DNA of 34,699 bases from Conidiobolus incongruus B7586 (Eukaryota > Entomophthoromycota > Entomophthoromycetes > Entomophthorales > Conidiobolaceae). The translations under genes were made by a program, and so were the position numbers. How positions within the stretch are numbered: position 1 is the first letter of the stretch; every line of letters begins with the position of its first letter. The notes under the pieces are model-generated. The model searched no databases. It had not been told where the DNA came from and saw nothing but the letters and a program-made list of their open reading frames with translations. The DNA is taken from positions 1-34,699 of the forward strand of contig JNEM01011441.1 of the NCBI GenBank assembly GCA_000697335.1. Reading direction: 5' to 3'. Positions 1 through 11,070 of the stretch are shown here, piece by piece.

Positions 1-593
1 TAAATCGAATCAGTATTAGTCCATTCCTGAAAAGCTTCCTCTCCATCAAAGAACACTAATTGAATAGTAGTTGAATTATTGCTAGTTTGGCTTTTTTCCA
101 ACAAAGAATTCAATGTCATAGCCATATCCAACAGTAAAGCACAAGGAACTGCCGAATCAGTAGCTCCGACGAATGTATTCTCGGGTTTGGCAAAGAATTT
201 AGAATCGAAATGAGCCGCAAAAATAATTTTCGTTTGAGCATATGGGTTTTTGGTGGCGATAACATTGGTAAATTCAATAGGACCGTGAGGGGTATTATCT
301 TCGAAAGTATCCAATTCGATATGCCAATTTAAAGTTGTTAACTGTTCCACGATAAAATTGCGAACTTTGGTATTATTCACTGTTCCACTCACTCTTGGGA
401 TAAGCAGGGGCGCGAGTAGAGCGCCTTTAGGTTTGAGACGGGATGGAACCGAAAGAGATTTTAATTCTTCTAACTCTAGTTTTCCATATTGTTTGGTACA
501 GCGTTTACATTTTAAGGGTGAACTCAGGAGATTAGGTATATAAAATAAAAACAGAGTGAACTGAATAAAAATATTAAAATTTATTGATTTCAT
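1..593 (-). CDS. QPCT: Glutaminyl-peptide cyclotransferase (QC, M28 family), N-terminal part
   Basis: Partial gene running off the left edge; 197 complete codons from ATG at 593 with no intron seen. Enzymes of this family convert N-terminal Gln to pyroglutamate on secreted proteins, using one zinc ion. Residues 1-25 (MKSINFNIFIQFTLFLFYIP...) form a signal-peptide-like hydrophobic start, followed by CKRC at 29-32. The M28/QC core follows: AAHFDSK at 126-132, GATDSAVPCA at 143-152 (D146 is the expected zinc ligand) and FFDGEEAF at 181-188 (E185 catalytic, E186 zinc ligand by family comparison), then EWTNTDSIY, which in QCs precedes GSRHLA. The last zinc histidine lies outside the window. The start is chosen because it is the ATG that opens the signal peptide. 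The motifs distinguish QC from ordinary M28 aminopeptidases; a secretory-pathway location is inferred. Confidence 0.9.
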   Translation of the reverse strand, partial: MKSINFNIFIQFTLFLFYIPNLLSSPLKCKRCTKQYGKLELEELKSLSVPSRLKPKGALLAPLLIPRVSGTVNNTKVRNFIVEQLTTLNWHIELDTFEDNTPHGPIEFTNVIATKNPYAQTKIIFAAHFDSKFFAKPENTFVGATDSAVPCALLLDMAMTLNSLLEKSQTSNNSTTIQLVFFDGEEAFQEWTNTDSI

Positions 594-825
594 TGATGTA
601 ATAGAATAATATTGTAATTTTATATGGATTATAGATGAGAAGATTAGTGTACAATATTAAAAATAATAGCAATAATTATAATTAAAATTTGGATGAGTGA
701 TCAAGATAATTCAGAGAATGTAAGAAATTTAATTATAGTTATGATAATGCTTATGGTATTGTAGATCAAAACATTAAATGAGACTTGATAATTAAAGGTT
801 AAAGATTAAAAATTCGGACCAAAAA
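594..825. other. Intergenic, 5' flank of the QC gene
   Basis: AT-rich spacer between the QC start codon and the 3' end of tRNA-Val. No open frame or clear TATA element was recognised. Confidence 0.5.
821..825 (-). terminator. Pol III oligo-T terminator of tRNA-Val
   Basis: Five T on the minus strand directly after the tRNA discriminator base. Confidence 0.75.
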
Positions 826-899
826 TGATCTCGCTCAGATTCGAACTGAGGACCGTCTGTGTGTTAGACAGACGTGATAACCAACTACACCACGAGATC
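826..899 (-). tRNA. tRNA-Val(AAC)
   Basis: A 74-nt cloverleaf on the minus strand. The acceptor arms GATCTCG/CGAGATC pair fully over 7 bp, with discriminator A at 826. The D-arm has AGTTGGTTA, the anticodon stem TCTGT/ACAGA encloses loop CTAACAC (anticodon AAC, valine GTT/GTC codons), and the T-arm carries GTTCGAATC. CCA is not encoded and there is no intron. A TTTTT run immediately downstream on the minus strand (plus 821-825 AAAAA) is the expected RNA polymerase III terminator. The A box (TGGTGTAGTTGG) and B box (AGTTCGAATCT) serve as internal promoter. Confidence 0.95.
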
Positions 900-1536
900 C
901 TGTTAGCAAACTCTTTCTCAAACTTACATATTTTACAAACAATAGATAATTATTTTTTCAGTGATCTATAATATAGGTTTAATCTATAACTAATTTAAGT
1001 AATTAAGTTTTTAAATTTTTTTCAATACTTTTATTAATTATTTTTTTTTAATTTATATTATTCTTATATAAAAATCTTGCAATCTCTCATTTCGTTCTTA
1101 TCATACAACCTTGGTTAAATAATTATCACAATAATATTAATTAATTATAAATTTTCATCGGTATCGACAAATATTAAATGATAAGCTACTTATCAATAGA
1201 TGATATATATTGATTTAAATATCTTATAAAATATTATATTTTGACATGTTCTTGAAATAATAGTTATACCATAGCCAATCGGTAAGATGAATTATTACAT
1301 ATTAACCAAATATAAGAAATTTTTTGAATATTACTAATAAATCACCAAATTATTGTGCAAAATTAAATTATATTTTTTGAACCTGTAGGAATGATTAATT
1401 GAAATATTGATAATTCTATATATAAATGTATCAATCTATAAAATGAAGTTAAAATCATAAAAAATAATATTCAATAATTAACAGGATATAAAATACAAAA
1501 ATAATATTGAATTTAATATGAGGTTAATAAAACAAA
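900..1536. other. Intergenic spacer, no gene seen
   Basis: Very AT-rich, without a frame of useful length on either strand. It must hold the 3' UTR of GMP synthase and the 5' flank of the tRNA. Confidence 0.5.
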
Positions 1537-3298
1537 TTATTCCCATTCAATGGTACTGGGAGGCTTAGAGCTAACATCATAGACGACACGGTTGACACCC
1601 TTGACTTCGTTGATGATTCTGCTGGAGATGTGCTTGAGAATATCATAGGGCATAGGGTACCAGTCGGCAGTCATGAAATCTGTACTTTCAACAGCTCTGA
1701 GGGCAATGACTTGTTCGTAAGTTCTTTGATCGCCCATGACACCAACGGATCTGACTGGGAGTAAAGCAGCATAAGCTTGAGAAATCTTGCGGTATAATCC
1801 AGCCTTCTTGATTTCTTCAATGTAGATGTGATCAGCGTGGCGAGCGATAGCAACTTGAGAGGGAGTAACTTCACCCAAGACACGGATAGCAATACCAGGA
1901 CCAGGGAAAGGATGGCGCCAGACTAATTCTTCATCGATACCCAAGACTTGACCAAGAGCTCTAACTTCATCCTTGAACAATTCACGTAAAGGTTCGATTA
2001 ACTTTAATTTCATGGTGTCTAAGAGACCACCAACGTTGTGATGAGATTTGATGGTAGCACTAGGTCCCTTGAAGGAGATGGATTCAATAACATCGGGATA
2101 CAAAGTACCTTGGAGAAGGAATTCGATTTTACCGTGACCAGATTGAGCAGTTTGGACGTCTAACTTGGCAGCTTCGGCTTCAAAAACTTCAATGAAGGTG
2201 TTACCAATGATTTTACGCTTCTTTTCGGGATCAGTGACGCCCTTGAGCTTGCTTAAGAACAATTCGCTGGCGTCAGCAACTTGGAGGTTGATACCAAGCT
2301 TTTCGGAAAGAATTTTCTTGACATTTTCACATTCGTTCAGTCTCATGACACCGTTGTCGACGAGAATGGCGTGGAAACGATCACCGATGGCTTCCTTCAT
2401 CAACTTGGCAGCAACAGTACTGTCGACACCACCACTGACGGCACCAACAACTTGGGCAGTGGGACCAACAATGGTACGGATTCTTTCGATTTCGGTTTCA
2501 ACAAAGGATTCCATAGTCCAGTCAGCCTTACATCCACAGATGTTCAATACAAAGTTCTTTAAGAGAATAGTACCTTTGGGGGTGTGGGTAACTTCGGGAT
2601 GGAATTGTAGACCTAACACATTGTTAATAATAGCTCATTAATATGTATTTGGATATTACCAAAGATGTGCTTTTCTTCGTTGGCAACAGCAGTGTAGGGA
2701 GAGTTGGGAGTGTGGCCAATGACACGGAAACCAGCAGGGATTTCACTGACAGCATCACCGTGACTCATCCAAGCCTAATTATTGTATATTTAGTATCTAA
2801 AAAGTAAAATTGAGTATACAATGCAAACTTACAACCATGGAGTCATCAATGCCTTCGAATAAACGATCAATGAAGGGATGATCTGGGTGCTTAATGATAG
2901 TAACGTTGGCATGGCCGTATTCACGCTTTTCACAGGCGGCGACCTTACCTCCCAAGTGGGTGGTGAGTTCTTGGAGACCGTAGCAGATACCCAAAATAGG
3001 GACTCCTAAATCGAAGACAGCAGGGTCAACGTGGGGAGCATCGGGAGCAAAAACGGAGTAGGGACTTCCAGATAAGATAACACCTATTCTTCTGTTAGTA
3101 TATTATTTTCATACTATTGCTATGGAATATACCTTTAGGTTGGAAGTTGAGTTCACTGATCTTTTGAGTGCAGGGGAGTAATTCACAATAGACACCAGCT
3201 TCACGGACTCTTCTGGTGATCAAGTGGGAGTATTGGGAACCGAAATCCAAAATTAAAACGGTATCGTAGATTTTATGAACGGGGGCGGCAGCAACCAT
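1537..3298 (-). CDS. GUA1: GMP synthase (glutamine-hydrolysing)
   Basis: Converts XMP to GMP with ATP and glutamine, the last step of de novo GMP synthesis; cytosolic. Four exons on the minus strand: 3298-3133, 3083-2833, 2774-2660, 2612-1537. They give 535 aa, close to the yeast enzyme. Introns are 49, 58 and 47 nt, with branch-like TACTAAC, TACTAAA and TATTAAC. The class I glutamine amidotransferase domain comes first: [10 protein letters not shown] near residue 20, nucleophile C89 in GICYGLQEL, and H182/E184 in FHPEV. The ATP-pyrophosphatase domain follows, with P-loop SGGVDS at 237-242. The GMPS dimerisation domain holds RHPFPGPG and ends in KPPSTIEWE, the typical XMP-binding C terminus. 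All catalytic residues are present and the gene looks intact. Its codons are richer in C/G than its surroundings, suggesting strong expression. Confidence 0.96.
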
Positions 3299-4617
3299 TA
3301 TGATTTAATAGAGTATGATATATATAAATTACAGATCTATAAGTATAATAACAAATGAATAGCTAATAAGCTGAATTTGTTATTATTTCAGAGTTATTTT
3401 GTATTCTATGTTATGACAAAATGCTCTTTATATAAAATTTCTTGATGATTTAATACTTTTGACCTTGAAAATGAGTTTATGGGTACAAATCATCTTGAAC
3501 TATCCGCTGATATTTGGGTTAATCCAAAAGTCAAATTTGTTAGATTTCTATATTTAGTAATTCACTAAATTTAAATATTAGATTGTGCTTTATTTATTTC
3601 TAAGCATAATAGTTATTTGATCAATCTTTTAGTTAAAAAATCAATTAAGAATTATCAATATATATTTTTTTAACACAGTTCAACTTTCATTTATTTTATT
3701 TAATTTTTTTTACACTAAACGCATTTCTAATCTTTAATTTGATTTTAAATTTGATAACTAAATTTATCAAAAAAAGTGAAACAATAGAATTTTCTTCCCA
3801 CTTAAGTTCAAATTAATTAAAAAATTTTGACTATTTGATTTGATTAGTTATGAAAAAAACTTTTTTACTGGAAACTGGAGATCTCATTACTAAGACTCAA
3901 TAGGCTCGGGATGGATAGTGAATAATTTTACTGAGAGAAAAATAATTGTTCACTTGACAATGTTTTAATCTTTATAAAATCTTTTATTTTATTAGAATTA
4001 TAATATTAATAATCAAACTTGTAAAATAATTAAATCTAAATTATCATGTTTTCAATTTTATCGTTCTTAAATTCTTAAAAATTATAACAAGAGTAAAATC
4101 TTTATAATTGTTTAAATTGTTCCTGAACTTTCAAAAATTAAAAGCAAAATTCACATAGTTGGTTAATTTATTCGTTATTAATTAAATGTTTCTAGTTTGA
4201 TGATAAAAAAACTGGAACAAATTTTAATTGAGTGAGAATAGTATGACTCTGATGAACTTTCGGATCAATTCTCTTTGGCAAACATTTTATCTATCAACAT
4301 TGGATATTTAACGTATGAATAATAGAAAATAGTGATATTTTATTGTATTATATTATTAATCATAAAAAGCTTTTCGCTTTATTGGTTTAAAAAGCAAGGT
4401 TATATACTTAAAATTACTATCAATGGAATTATTTTTTATCATTGCTAGAGAAGTTTAAATTGGAATTTTACTAAACATTAATTACTTTTGATTTTCAATG
4501 ACAAAGGTATATTATATCTAATACATATATTTTTATATATGTAATAAACTAGTTATGAGAATATTACAAAAATATTTCAAAATAACTAGTGAATTATAGT
4601 TTGAATTTTATAAAATA
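3299..4617. other. Intergenic between GMP synthase start and Ku gene end
   Basis: About 1.3 kb, AT-rich, no gene found. It should contain the GUA1 promoter, but no clear TATA or CCAAT element was identified. A 9-bp inverted repeat at 4548-4590 lies just past the Ku stop codon. Confidence 0.5.
4548..4590. repeat. Inverted repeat ACTAGTTAT/ATAACTAGT downstream of the Ku gene
   Basis: Perfect 9-bp arms at 4548-4556 and 4582-4590 with a 25-nt spacer, starting 28 nt past the Ku stop on the transcribed strand. It may form a hairpin in the 3' UTR; function unknown. Confidence 0.5.
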
Positions 4618-6887
4618 TTATAACTCTGTAGTCTCAATCAAATCTTTAAGTTCTACAAGATCTTGTTTAATATCCTAATAAATTATATATATATATATAT
4701 ATTAATATTAAATAATAAGGGTACTAGATAAGTTTACCTGATATAAATTTTCATCAGGAATAGTGATATCTTGATAGCCAGTATGAGGAACTTCTTTATA
4801 GTGAGCGATTAATTGTTCAATAATGTTTTGATTAGCTAAATGATTGTTAATATCAAAACAAAGTAAAATGATATTATAATTTACTTGGATTAGGAAAGCG
4901 AAATGGATCATAATTTTCTATCTCAAGCTTTTGAATCATTTTCGCAAATTTTGCAATATTTTCTATTAATTTATAATTGATTAATAATTTTATGAATTAA
5001 TGCTTATAATTATCAATACCTTGCCTTGTTTCTATTTGATTTGAAGATGGATCTGAAAAAGTTTCTAAACTGCCTATCTCTAATTCACGGTATTCATGTC
5101 GATAGGGTAATAACGATAGAGATATACAATAATGTTGATTCTCATCATCACCATTACCACGAATGCTCTAAAATCATCATAATGAATATATTAAAATTGA
5201 AATAATAAAAAATATTGATTACAATAGGGATGATAGTGCCAAATAAAGGTTTGTGAGATTGTGGATGAATGAACCAAACCAAACCAATTTGGTTTCTTTC
5301 ATGTAATTTACCACTTAACGTTCTCAGTACATTATTATTTAGTGAAAAACCCTAACCAATAAGATTAATTTAATTGTATAAAATTATATAAATCAATTAC
5401 TTCTTTATGAGGTTTAATACAATAAGATTTATAAATATTCTCCAAAATCCAATTCTTTTTAGAAATAAATCCAATTAGATAGATTCCTATGTTATATAAT
5501 AATTATAAGTCAATTAATCACAAACGTTCTATTGATTACCTGATAAATGATTAGGTTTTTCAATGTTATTCTAAAGTATACAAATCAATCAAAAGAATAA
5601 GTTATAATATATTTGAATATTACTTCAATAGGCTCAACTTCATTGAAATCATTATCGTCATGGTCATCGTAAGCTTTCTTCTTTAGAGGGTATTGCTTCT
5701 TATAAAATTCAAAACTATGAAAATAATTAATATAATTGATAATAATACGAGTGTTTAAATTACCATTGAATATCAATTTTGAAATCGTTACAAATTTGAA
5801 ATTCTGTTGAAAATGTGTATGCTTGAATGGAATCCAACTGTTGGACAAAATAATTAAATTCAGCGTAATTGCTGAAGGATTTGGGCAAATTGATTTGATC
5901 AATAGGTGGTCGATTACATGGTTGAGCATCAATTACATATTCCTAATTATAATCATTTATAAGCCAATGATTGTATAATGCTCACAGAAAATTACCTGAA
6001 AAAAGGAATTGTAATTAAAAGGAGTATCATGAGTTCCCAATCCAACAATCGTCACCAAGATGTCCATTTCGATTAATTTCTATAAAAATTAAAGTTATGA
6101 GTCAAGTCAAGTCAAATACATTATAATATGTCAAATACTTGAAAACAAGTTTTAAATTTAGCTAAATCTACCAACGGGCTGGAGTCATTCGTAAACCAAA
6201 TAATTTCTTTTTTGCAATATATTTGAGTCTGTCTGATATACAACGTTATAATTCAATGATATATTAATAAATATTAAGTAAATACATACCTATTAGAAAA
6301 CAGCTCAGCCGAATAACTAATTAAATCATGATATTTGGTACATAAATCACCAAAAGCTATATTATTTTGAAACATAGAATCTAAATTATATATTTAATCA
6401 ATAAATTGTTATGAAGGTTAGCATAACTATATACCGTTTTTTACGATCAGTTCTAGAGCATTAATTAAGCTATAGTCTAAAGGTTGAATATTGTGATAAT
6501 TATATATCCCTTCGATTTTGAGATCGGTCATCGATGTAGTTAATTTCTGTTAATAAATATTAGTAAATACAATATTAAGTTGATAAACATTGAATACCGT
6601 ATTATAAAATATAGTACCGATAGAATCAACCCAATGATTATTCAACTTAGATTTTAATAGTTGAATCAGTGCCAAAATAGTTTGAATTAAAATTGGTTTA
6701 CGATCGTTATTATCTTTAACTTGGGACGATGGGATAAACGGAATATTCATCATATGAGAACAGTCAATTAATATTAGTGTCTCTTTCTTTTTACTATACT
6801 AAATATACATAATTTATAATTAGATAAAAATACTAAAATATTTTTTTAAAATAAAACCTTTGGATGACTAGTAGAATCTTCTGTCAT
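4618..6887 (-). CDS. KU80: Ku-family DNA end-binding protein, probably Ku80, divergent
   Basis: Fifteen small exons: 6887-6858, 6798-6598, 6546-6435, 6380-6290, 6232-6139, 6079-5996, 5942-5764, 5714-5624, 5570-5540, 5486-5401, 5351-5223, 5167-5020, 4962-4885, 4835-4738, 4674-4618. They give 502 aa. Residues from about 18 to 200 form a von Willebrand A-like N domain (TLILIDCSHMM, DSIGTIFYN, YSLINALELI, EIIWFTNDSSP, MDILVTIVGLG). The Ku DNA-binding ring then follows: LIGFISKKN, NQIGLVWFIHPQSHKPLFGTIIPI, ISLSLLPYRHEYRELEIGSL and a late FRFPNP. The LPY...REL...GSL and FPNP motifs resemble Ku80 (LPF..DLRQY..SSL, IPNP) more than Ku70. Ku70/Ku80 binds broken DNA ends in non-homologous end joining and at telomeres. 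No SAP domain and no long C-terminal arm: shorter than human or yeast Ku. The acceptor of exon 4 could instead lie 24 nt further on. Family fairly sure; subunit less so. Confidence 0.68.
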
Positions 6888-7624
6888 TTTAAATAACTAT
6901 AACTATATTATCTTATTATTTATACTGGTTTAATTGATGTATTTTTAATGAAAAATAGAATATTTTCAGTAATTTGTTTAAAACAAGTTTATTACTGTTA
7001 TATTTATAACTTATAGTTTTATAAATCAGAAAAAAACTATTATGGGATTTTTTCTGAAAAAACTGAATATTGTTTTTAATCATTAATATTTTGATTAATA
7101 TAAGAAATAGATAGTATAATTGAATATGAGAAAACAAAATATGATTAATTGTTTTCGAAAGATATTCAATTATTAAAATATATTTCGATCTTTTTTGTAT
7201 TAATATAAAATGATATATATGAACCATATTTATTTATATTAATATGATTCAATGATTAGTTTTAATAGCATTCAGAAAATCAGTCTGATGAGTGATAATA
7301 AATACTATTACAGATAAATTATATAAGCTTGACAACTGATATCAATGCAATATAATAACAAGTATGTATATTTCATATTATAATGCTGTATTCTTAAGTT
7401 AAACAAAATGAATTTGGGATTATATCATAGAATATTATAAAATATTTGAAATCAAATGTCAATAAAGCTCTACTATAATTAAATGTTTAGTTATTAGCCT
7501 AATAAGAATATTGTTAAATTAAATATTGAATCAATTGAAATATAAAATAATGAATTATAAGTTACAAATAGATAATGATTAAGTAAATGAATGATAATTG
7601 TAAATAATTTATTAATTTATTAAT
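6888..7624. other. Intergenic between the Ku start and SFSWAP-like end
   Basis: About 740 bp, extremely AT-rich, no gene supported. A 103-codon open stretch on the minus strand (6916-7227) has the composition of random AT-rich DNA and no motif. The region should hold the Ku promoter. Confidence 0.5.
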
Positions 7625-8962
7625 TTATTTTTTTTGATCTAAGAATTTTCGCACTCTAGCTAATCTAATTTTCTGCTCTTCTGTCAAATGATCTAAATTG
7701 GTAAATAAATACTAAATTTTTCACTGTATAATATAATTTCAAACCTGTAGATTCTTCTTTAGTCGATGGTGAAGGTATTGATTGTTCTTTAGTAGTGGTA
7801 ATAGTATTAACTTCTGGATCAACTTTATCTGTAGCATATTTGATAATAGGCTCTGGTTGTTTAATATATTGTTCTAAGCGATATCTATAGTATTTATAAT
7901 CTCTATGGTTAGGCGATAAAAATCTATATTTGGGATCATCTATATGATTTTTAATTAGCATGTTTTCTAATTGCGTTCCATTCCTAGCAATGAATGGTAC
8001 AATTGTCTCAATACATTCTAAAATCTCGCTGGATTCGGGTAATGGAGGTACAGGATCTGATTCCTGAACTTTGGTAGTGCTAGTATCGAGTTCATCATCA
8101 GAATCTGATGCTAGTGAATAATTATATAAGCCCATTTTGAGTAATCTGCGAATATGCAAGAAAAAGGGATTGAGGGGGTCATTTTTGTTTAAAAAGCTGA
8201 ATTGGGGATTTCCTGACTGCTTCGTTTGGATAATGATTTCCATATGTGGATTATCACTATTTTCAATGAATTTAGCTGTTCTCTCAATAGTTTCAAAAGT
8301 TTTGCGATCTTTAGGCTATTGAAAGTAATCAATAAATTGCATAGGTTTATATTTGATTTATATGAAATTACTACTTGAACTCCTTCGGGTGCAAGAGATC
8401 TAAAATCATTATCTGAATCTGAGGATTCAGATTGTTTCTCTGCTTCATCTTTAATTTCACTTTCTTTTTTCTCTAGCTTTCGTTTTCTTTTTTCAGCTAT
8501 TGTTAAATATATGAGCTTTGTGTAAATATTCAGAGAATCATACTTTTAATTACCAACATATTCCTGTCTTTCAAACTCATCCATATCAAATAAATCCTCT
8601 TCCTCTGAGTCCAAAAACTCATATCTCATTTTATTTAAAAACTCCTCGTTGCTGCTATTAGATTTAGTTTGAATAGGTGAATCATTCTCAATATGTAAAT
8701 GTTCCAACAAATTTCTAATATCATATCTAAAAAAAACAATAAGATAGCACTCAACAAATAAATAAATATATAATTACTTATCAACCAATATGTCTTCATG
8801 TTGATATGTAGTAGATATTAGGTATTGTTTGGGGTCATTATTAAAATTAAATAGCTTGGCATTATAACCACATAATGTATATTCTTCCTCTTTTTGTTTT
8901 TTGATTAAATGCCAATGCTCTTTCTTATTAGAATTATGCTTTCTTTTATTACTATAACTCAT
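7625..8962 (-). CDS. SFSWAP: SFSWAP-like SURP-domain splicing regulator
   Basis: Five exons: 8962-8778, 8726-8554, 8496-8375, 8315-7745, 7692-7625; 372 aa. The N-terminal region matches the DRY_EERY domain of suppressor-of-white-apricot proteins: CGYNAKLF at 31-38, DKYDIRNLL at 61-69, then an acidic EEEDLFDMDEFERQEY stretch. A charged KRKRKLEKKE segment leads to two SURP modules. SURP1 is at about 168-219 (ETIERTAKFIE...NPQFSFLN...FFLHI); SURP2 at about 257-310 (IETIVPFIARNGTQLENML...PKYRFLSP...YYRYRL). The C terminus LTEEQKIRLARVRKFLD is helical. Family members are nuclear RNA-binding regulators of alternative splicing. The long Arg/Ser tail of animal SFSWAP is missing. Introns are 51, 57, 59 and 52 nt. 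Domain order decides the identification over SF3A1 or CHERP, which also carry SURP domains. Confidence 0.82.
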
Positions 8963-9842
8963 ATTTTCTATGTAAGATGTTAAAGTTAAAATAATTGTAT
9001 ATAACTATATAATCGAATTTTATCATAACATTTATGGGTTTAATTTTTTTATTCAATTTTAAAGCTTTGGGTAATTTAAAATAAAAAAGTCAGCATACTC
9101 TATAGAATATATTATATTTAACAATTCAATATACTACTTATATAAAGAATATGATCGATGAAATTTATAATATTTAAATGTAATATTGTAAATATTATAA
9201 TCTTTGCGGTTCATTCATGCGAAATAGTAAAATATTGGCAATCTTTTGAAAGCTATTAATTTTGACAATACAACCATTGATTTTCATTTCAATACATAGA
9301 TTAGGAAACAGATTCAATCAAGCTTTTAATAGATACAATTTTTATGGATTAAATGTTATGAAATTGAAGATATTGAATTGAAGAATAATAAATCTAATCA
9401 GTTTCTTGGCTTGTGCTATCAAAATAATTATCTTACATATTTCTAGCTTTGCAATATTGAATTCATTTGGCTTAATTTCTAATAATGTATAATTAAACCT
9501 GTATTTGGACAGGATAATTAAATTATTGGCTTGAAGGATTAAGAAAATAAAATAAAATAAAAAAGTTTTGCTATCCATTTTGAACCATATATCTATAAAT
9601 GTATAAACGTAAATAAGTTAAAATGATGCATGAAAATTTAGAATGCTTTCTGATTCAGAAAACGACACAATGTGAACAAAATAAAACAATGAAATAATAT
9701 CAATTAACAATAAAATGTAATTTTAACGTTAACAACATATAGATATTTTATTGTCTTGAAAAGGTTGATATACAATGTGACACTTTCTATTTTTAAGGGA
9801 GCTGGAATAATTCAATAAAAGTATTAACAGAATTGGAATTAG
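8963..9842. other. Intergenic, with doubtful minus-strand reading stretches
   Basis: About 880 bp, AT-rich. Two short minus-strand frames are present (9342-9578 and roughly 9195-9290) but do not join into a supported gene. Otherwise nothing was recognised; the SFSWAP-like promoter must lie at the left end. Confidence 0.45.
9342..9578 (-). CDS. Doubtful 78-aa ORF with hydrophobic start
   Basis: Starts MDSKTFLFYFIFLILQ, which resembles a signal peptide, then continues with Leu/Ile/Asn/Lys-rich sequence typical of translated AT-rich DNA. No known domain recognised. A second frame ending at 9195 (reading ...SFQKIANILLFRMNE) has a more protein-like composition but could not be linked by a plausible intron. 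This may be the remains of a small secreted or receptor-like gene, or chance. Confidence 0.15.
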   Translation of the reverse strand: MDSKTFLFYFIFLILQANNLIILSKYRFNYTLLEIKPNEFNIAKLEICKIIILIAQAKKLIRFIILQFNIFNFITFNP

Positions 9843-10910
9843 TTAATTGAGTACAATGGTGTTCTGGGAAGATGATAGGTTTCCTCTCCATGCCATGTAT
9901 CTAATAAATATTTTAGTATTCAAGTTGAATAGTTTTCAATTTTAATGATTTTAATAAATACCCTGTTCCTAAACCTATGCAAAATCCAGCACCAAAAACA
10001 AAAGCAAGCTTCACTCTCGGGTCGTCACTAAATAAAAGTTAATACAAACAAATTGAATATTAAAATAGTATATTATAATACATACAGTGACATTGAATCA
10101 AAATTATATCGATTTTGAGCTGTTTTCCTTTTTACTCTCCTTCTCCTTGGTCTAGGAATGGAATTATTTGATTGTTCTGTTGGTTCAGGCGGTCTTGTCA
10201 TAGGCACTCGCTGCGTTAACTCGGATTGTGTGTTAATATTATTGGTTGGCCTGCAAGGTTCATTGTGATCGATTTTTCTAACCATTATAGGCTCAACACA
10301 ATCATATTCAAAAAATTCATCCGAAGGACCGGCAGGGTCTTGCGGAGATTTAGAGGGTAAAATAGGAGAGGAAGCTGGTGTTGGAGTAGCATCGGCCAAA
10401 GAGTAAATATCTTCTGAAGGACTAGGAGGAAAGTTGGTCTTTTGGGTTGTGGAGTCGTTTCTAGGTGAATAAGAAGCCACTAGAGTAGGATTTTGGACGT
10501 CTACTTGAGTTCTAATTGAGCTAGTTGATTGAAAAAGATTATTTAAGCTAGCTCTTAATTGCTCAATTACTAAATTTTGGTCTTCATCCTGATTTTCAGG
10601 TATTGTGTTAGGTTTTGAAGAATTTATTACTATTTTTGCTTCGATTATTTCTTTTTCAGGTTCTGATACATAAGGAGACATTTCTCCGCTCGATATTTGA
10701 ACCCAAGCATCTATCCAAAAAAGTGAATATAAAGTTAGTTGAAATAATTTAGAACCCACCTTTGTACCAAGCAGGAGTCTGTGTACCACTAGTGACAGGA
10801 CTTTTTAGAAAAGTCACTTGAATTTCACAGCCATCTTTGGAATGAGTGGTGGGTTGGCTTGCCCAAAGATAGTTTGGGTTTGATTGAGAGGAGCTATTTT
10901 GTTTCTGCAT
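9843..10910 (-). CDS. Unrecognised tail-anchored membrane protein
   Basis: Four exons: 10910-10760, 10710-10086, 10027-9962, 9900-9843; 299 aa, introns 49, 58 and 61 nt with frame preserved. I do not recognise the family. Residues 1-60 form a probably folded N-terminal part (EIQVTFLKSPVTSGTQTPAW... DAWVQISS). Residues 60-235 are low-complexity, rich in Ser, Pro, Asn, Thr and acidic residues, likely disordered. A polybasic RPRRRRVKRK lies at 237-246. A single hydrophobic segment (about 265-285, LAFVFGAGFCIGLGTGYMAW) has Gly spaced as in helix-packing GxxxG motifs and is followed by only 14 residues, so the protein should be anchored by its tail with its bulk in the cytosol. The membrane (ER, mitochondrial outer, peroxisomal) cannot be told. 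It is divergent from the SNAPC5-like gene, 932 bp apart. Confidence 0.75.
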
Positions 10911-11060
10911 ATGGAGTTAATAAGATATTGGAATGGTCTAATTAACTATATTTTTGTTTTTGATTATATAATAAAAGAATAAAGGTGAAAAATGATGTGA
11001 GTTAATGTGCCTAAGGTTAAATGATATTTTTTTATTGGCAATGAATCGTAAGATAGGCTC

Positions 11061-11070
11061 AACCAATCAG
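11061..11070 (+). promoter_or_regulatory. CCAAT box
   Basis: AACCAATCAG matches the consensus bound by the HAP/NF-Y complex. It lies in the GC-richer patch upstream of the minus-strand gene starting at 10910. Confidence 0.5.

Noticed and set aside
2165-2641. 158-codon open frame on the plus strand
   Set aside because: Antisense to the GMP synthase exon; its amino acids mirror the conserved coding strand and carry no motif. The 2281-2562 and 1671-1892 frames are likewise shadows.
6916-7227. 103-codon minus-strand frame
   Set aside because: Same low-complexity composition as other AT-rich chance frames; no family resemblance and no splice continuity with the Ku gene.
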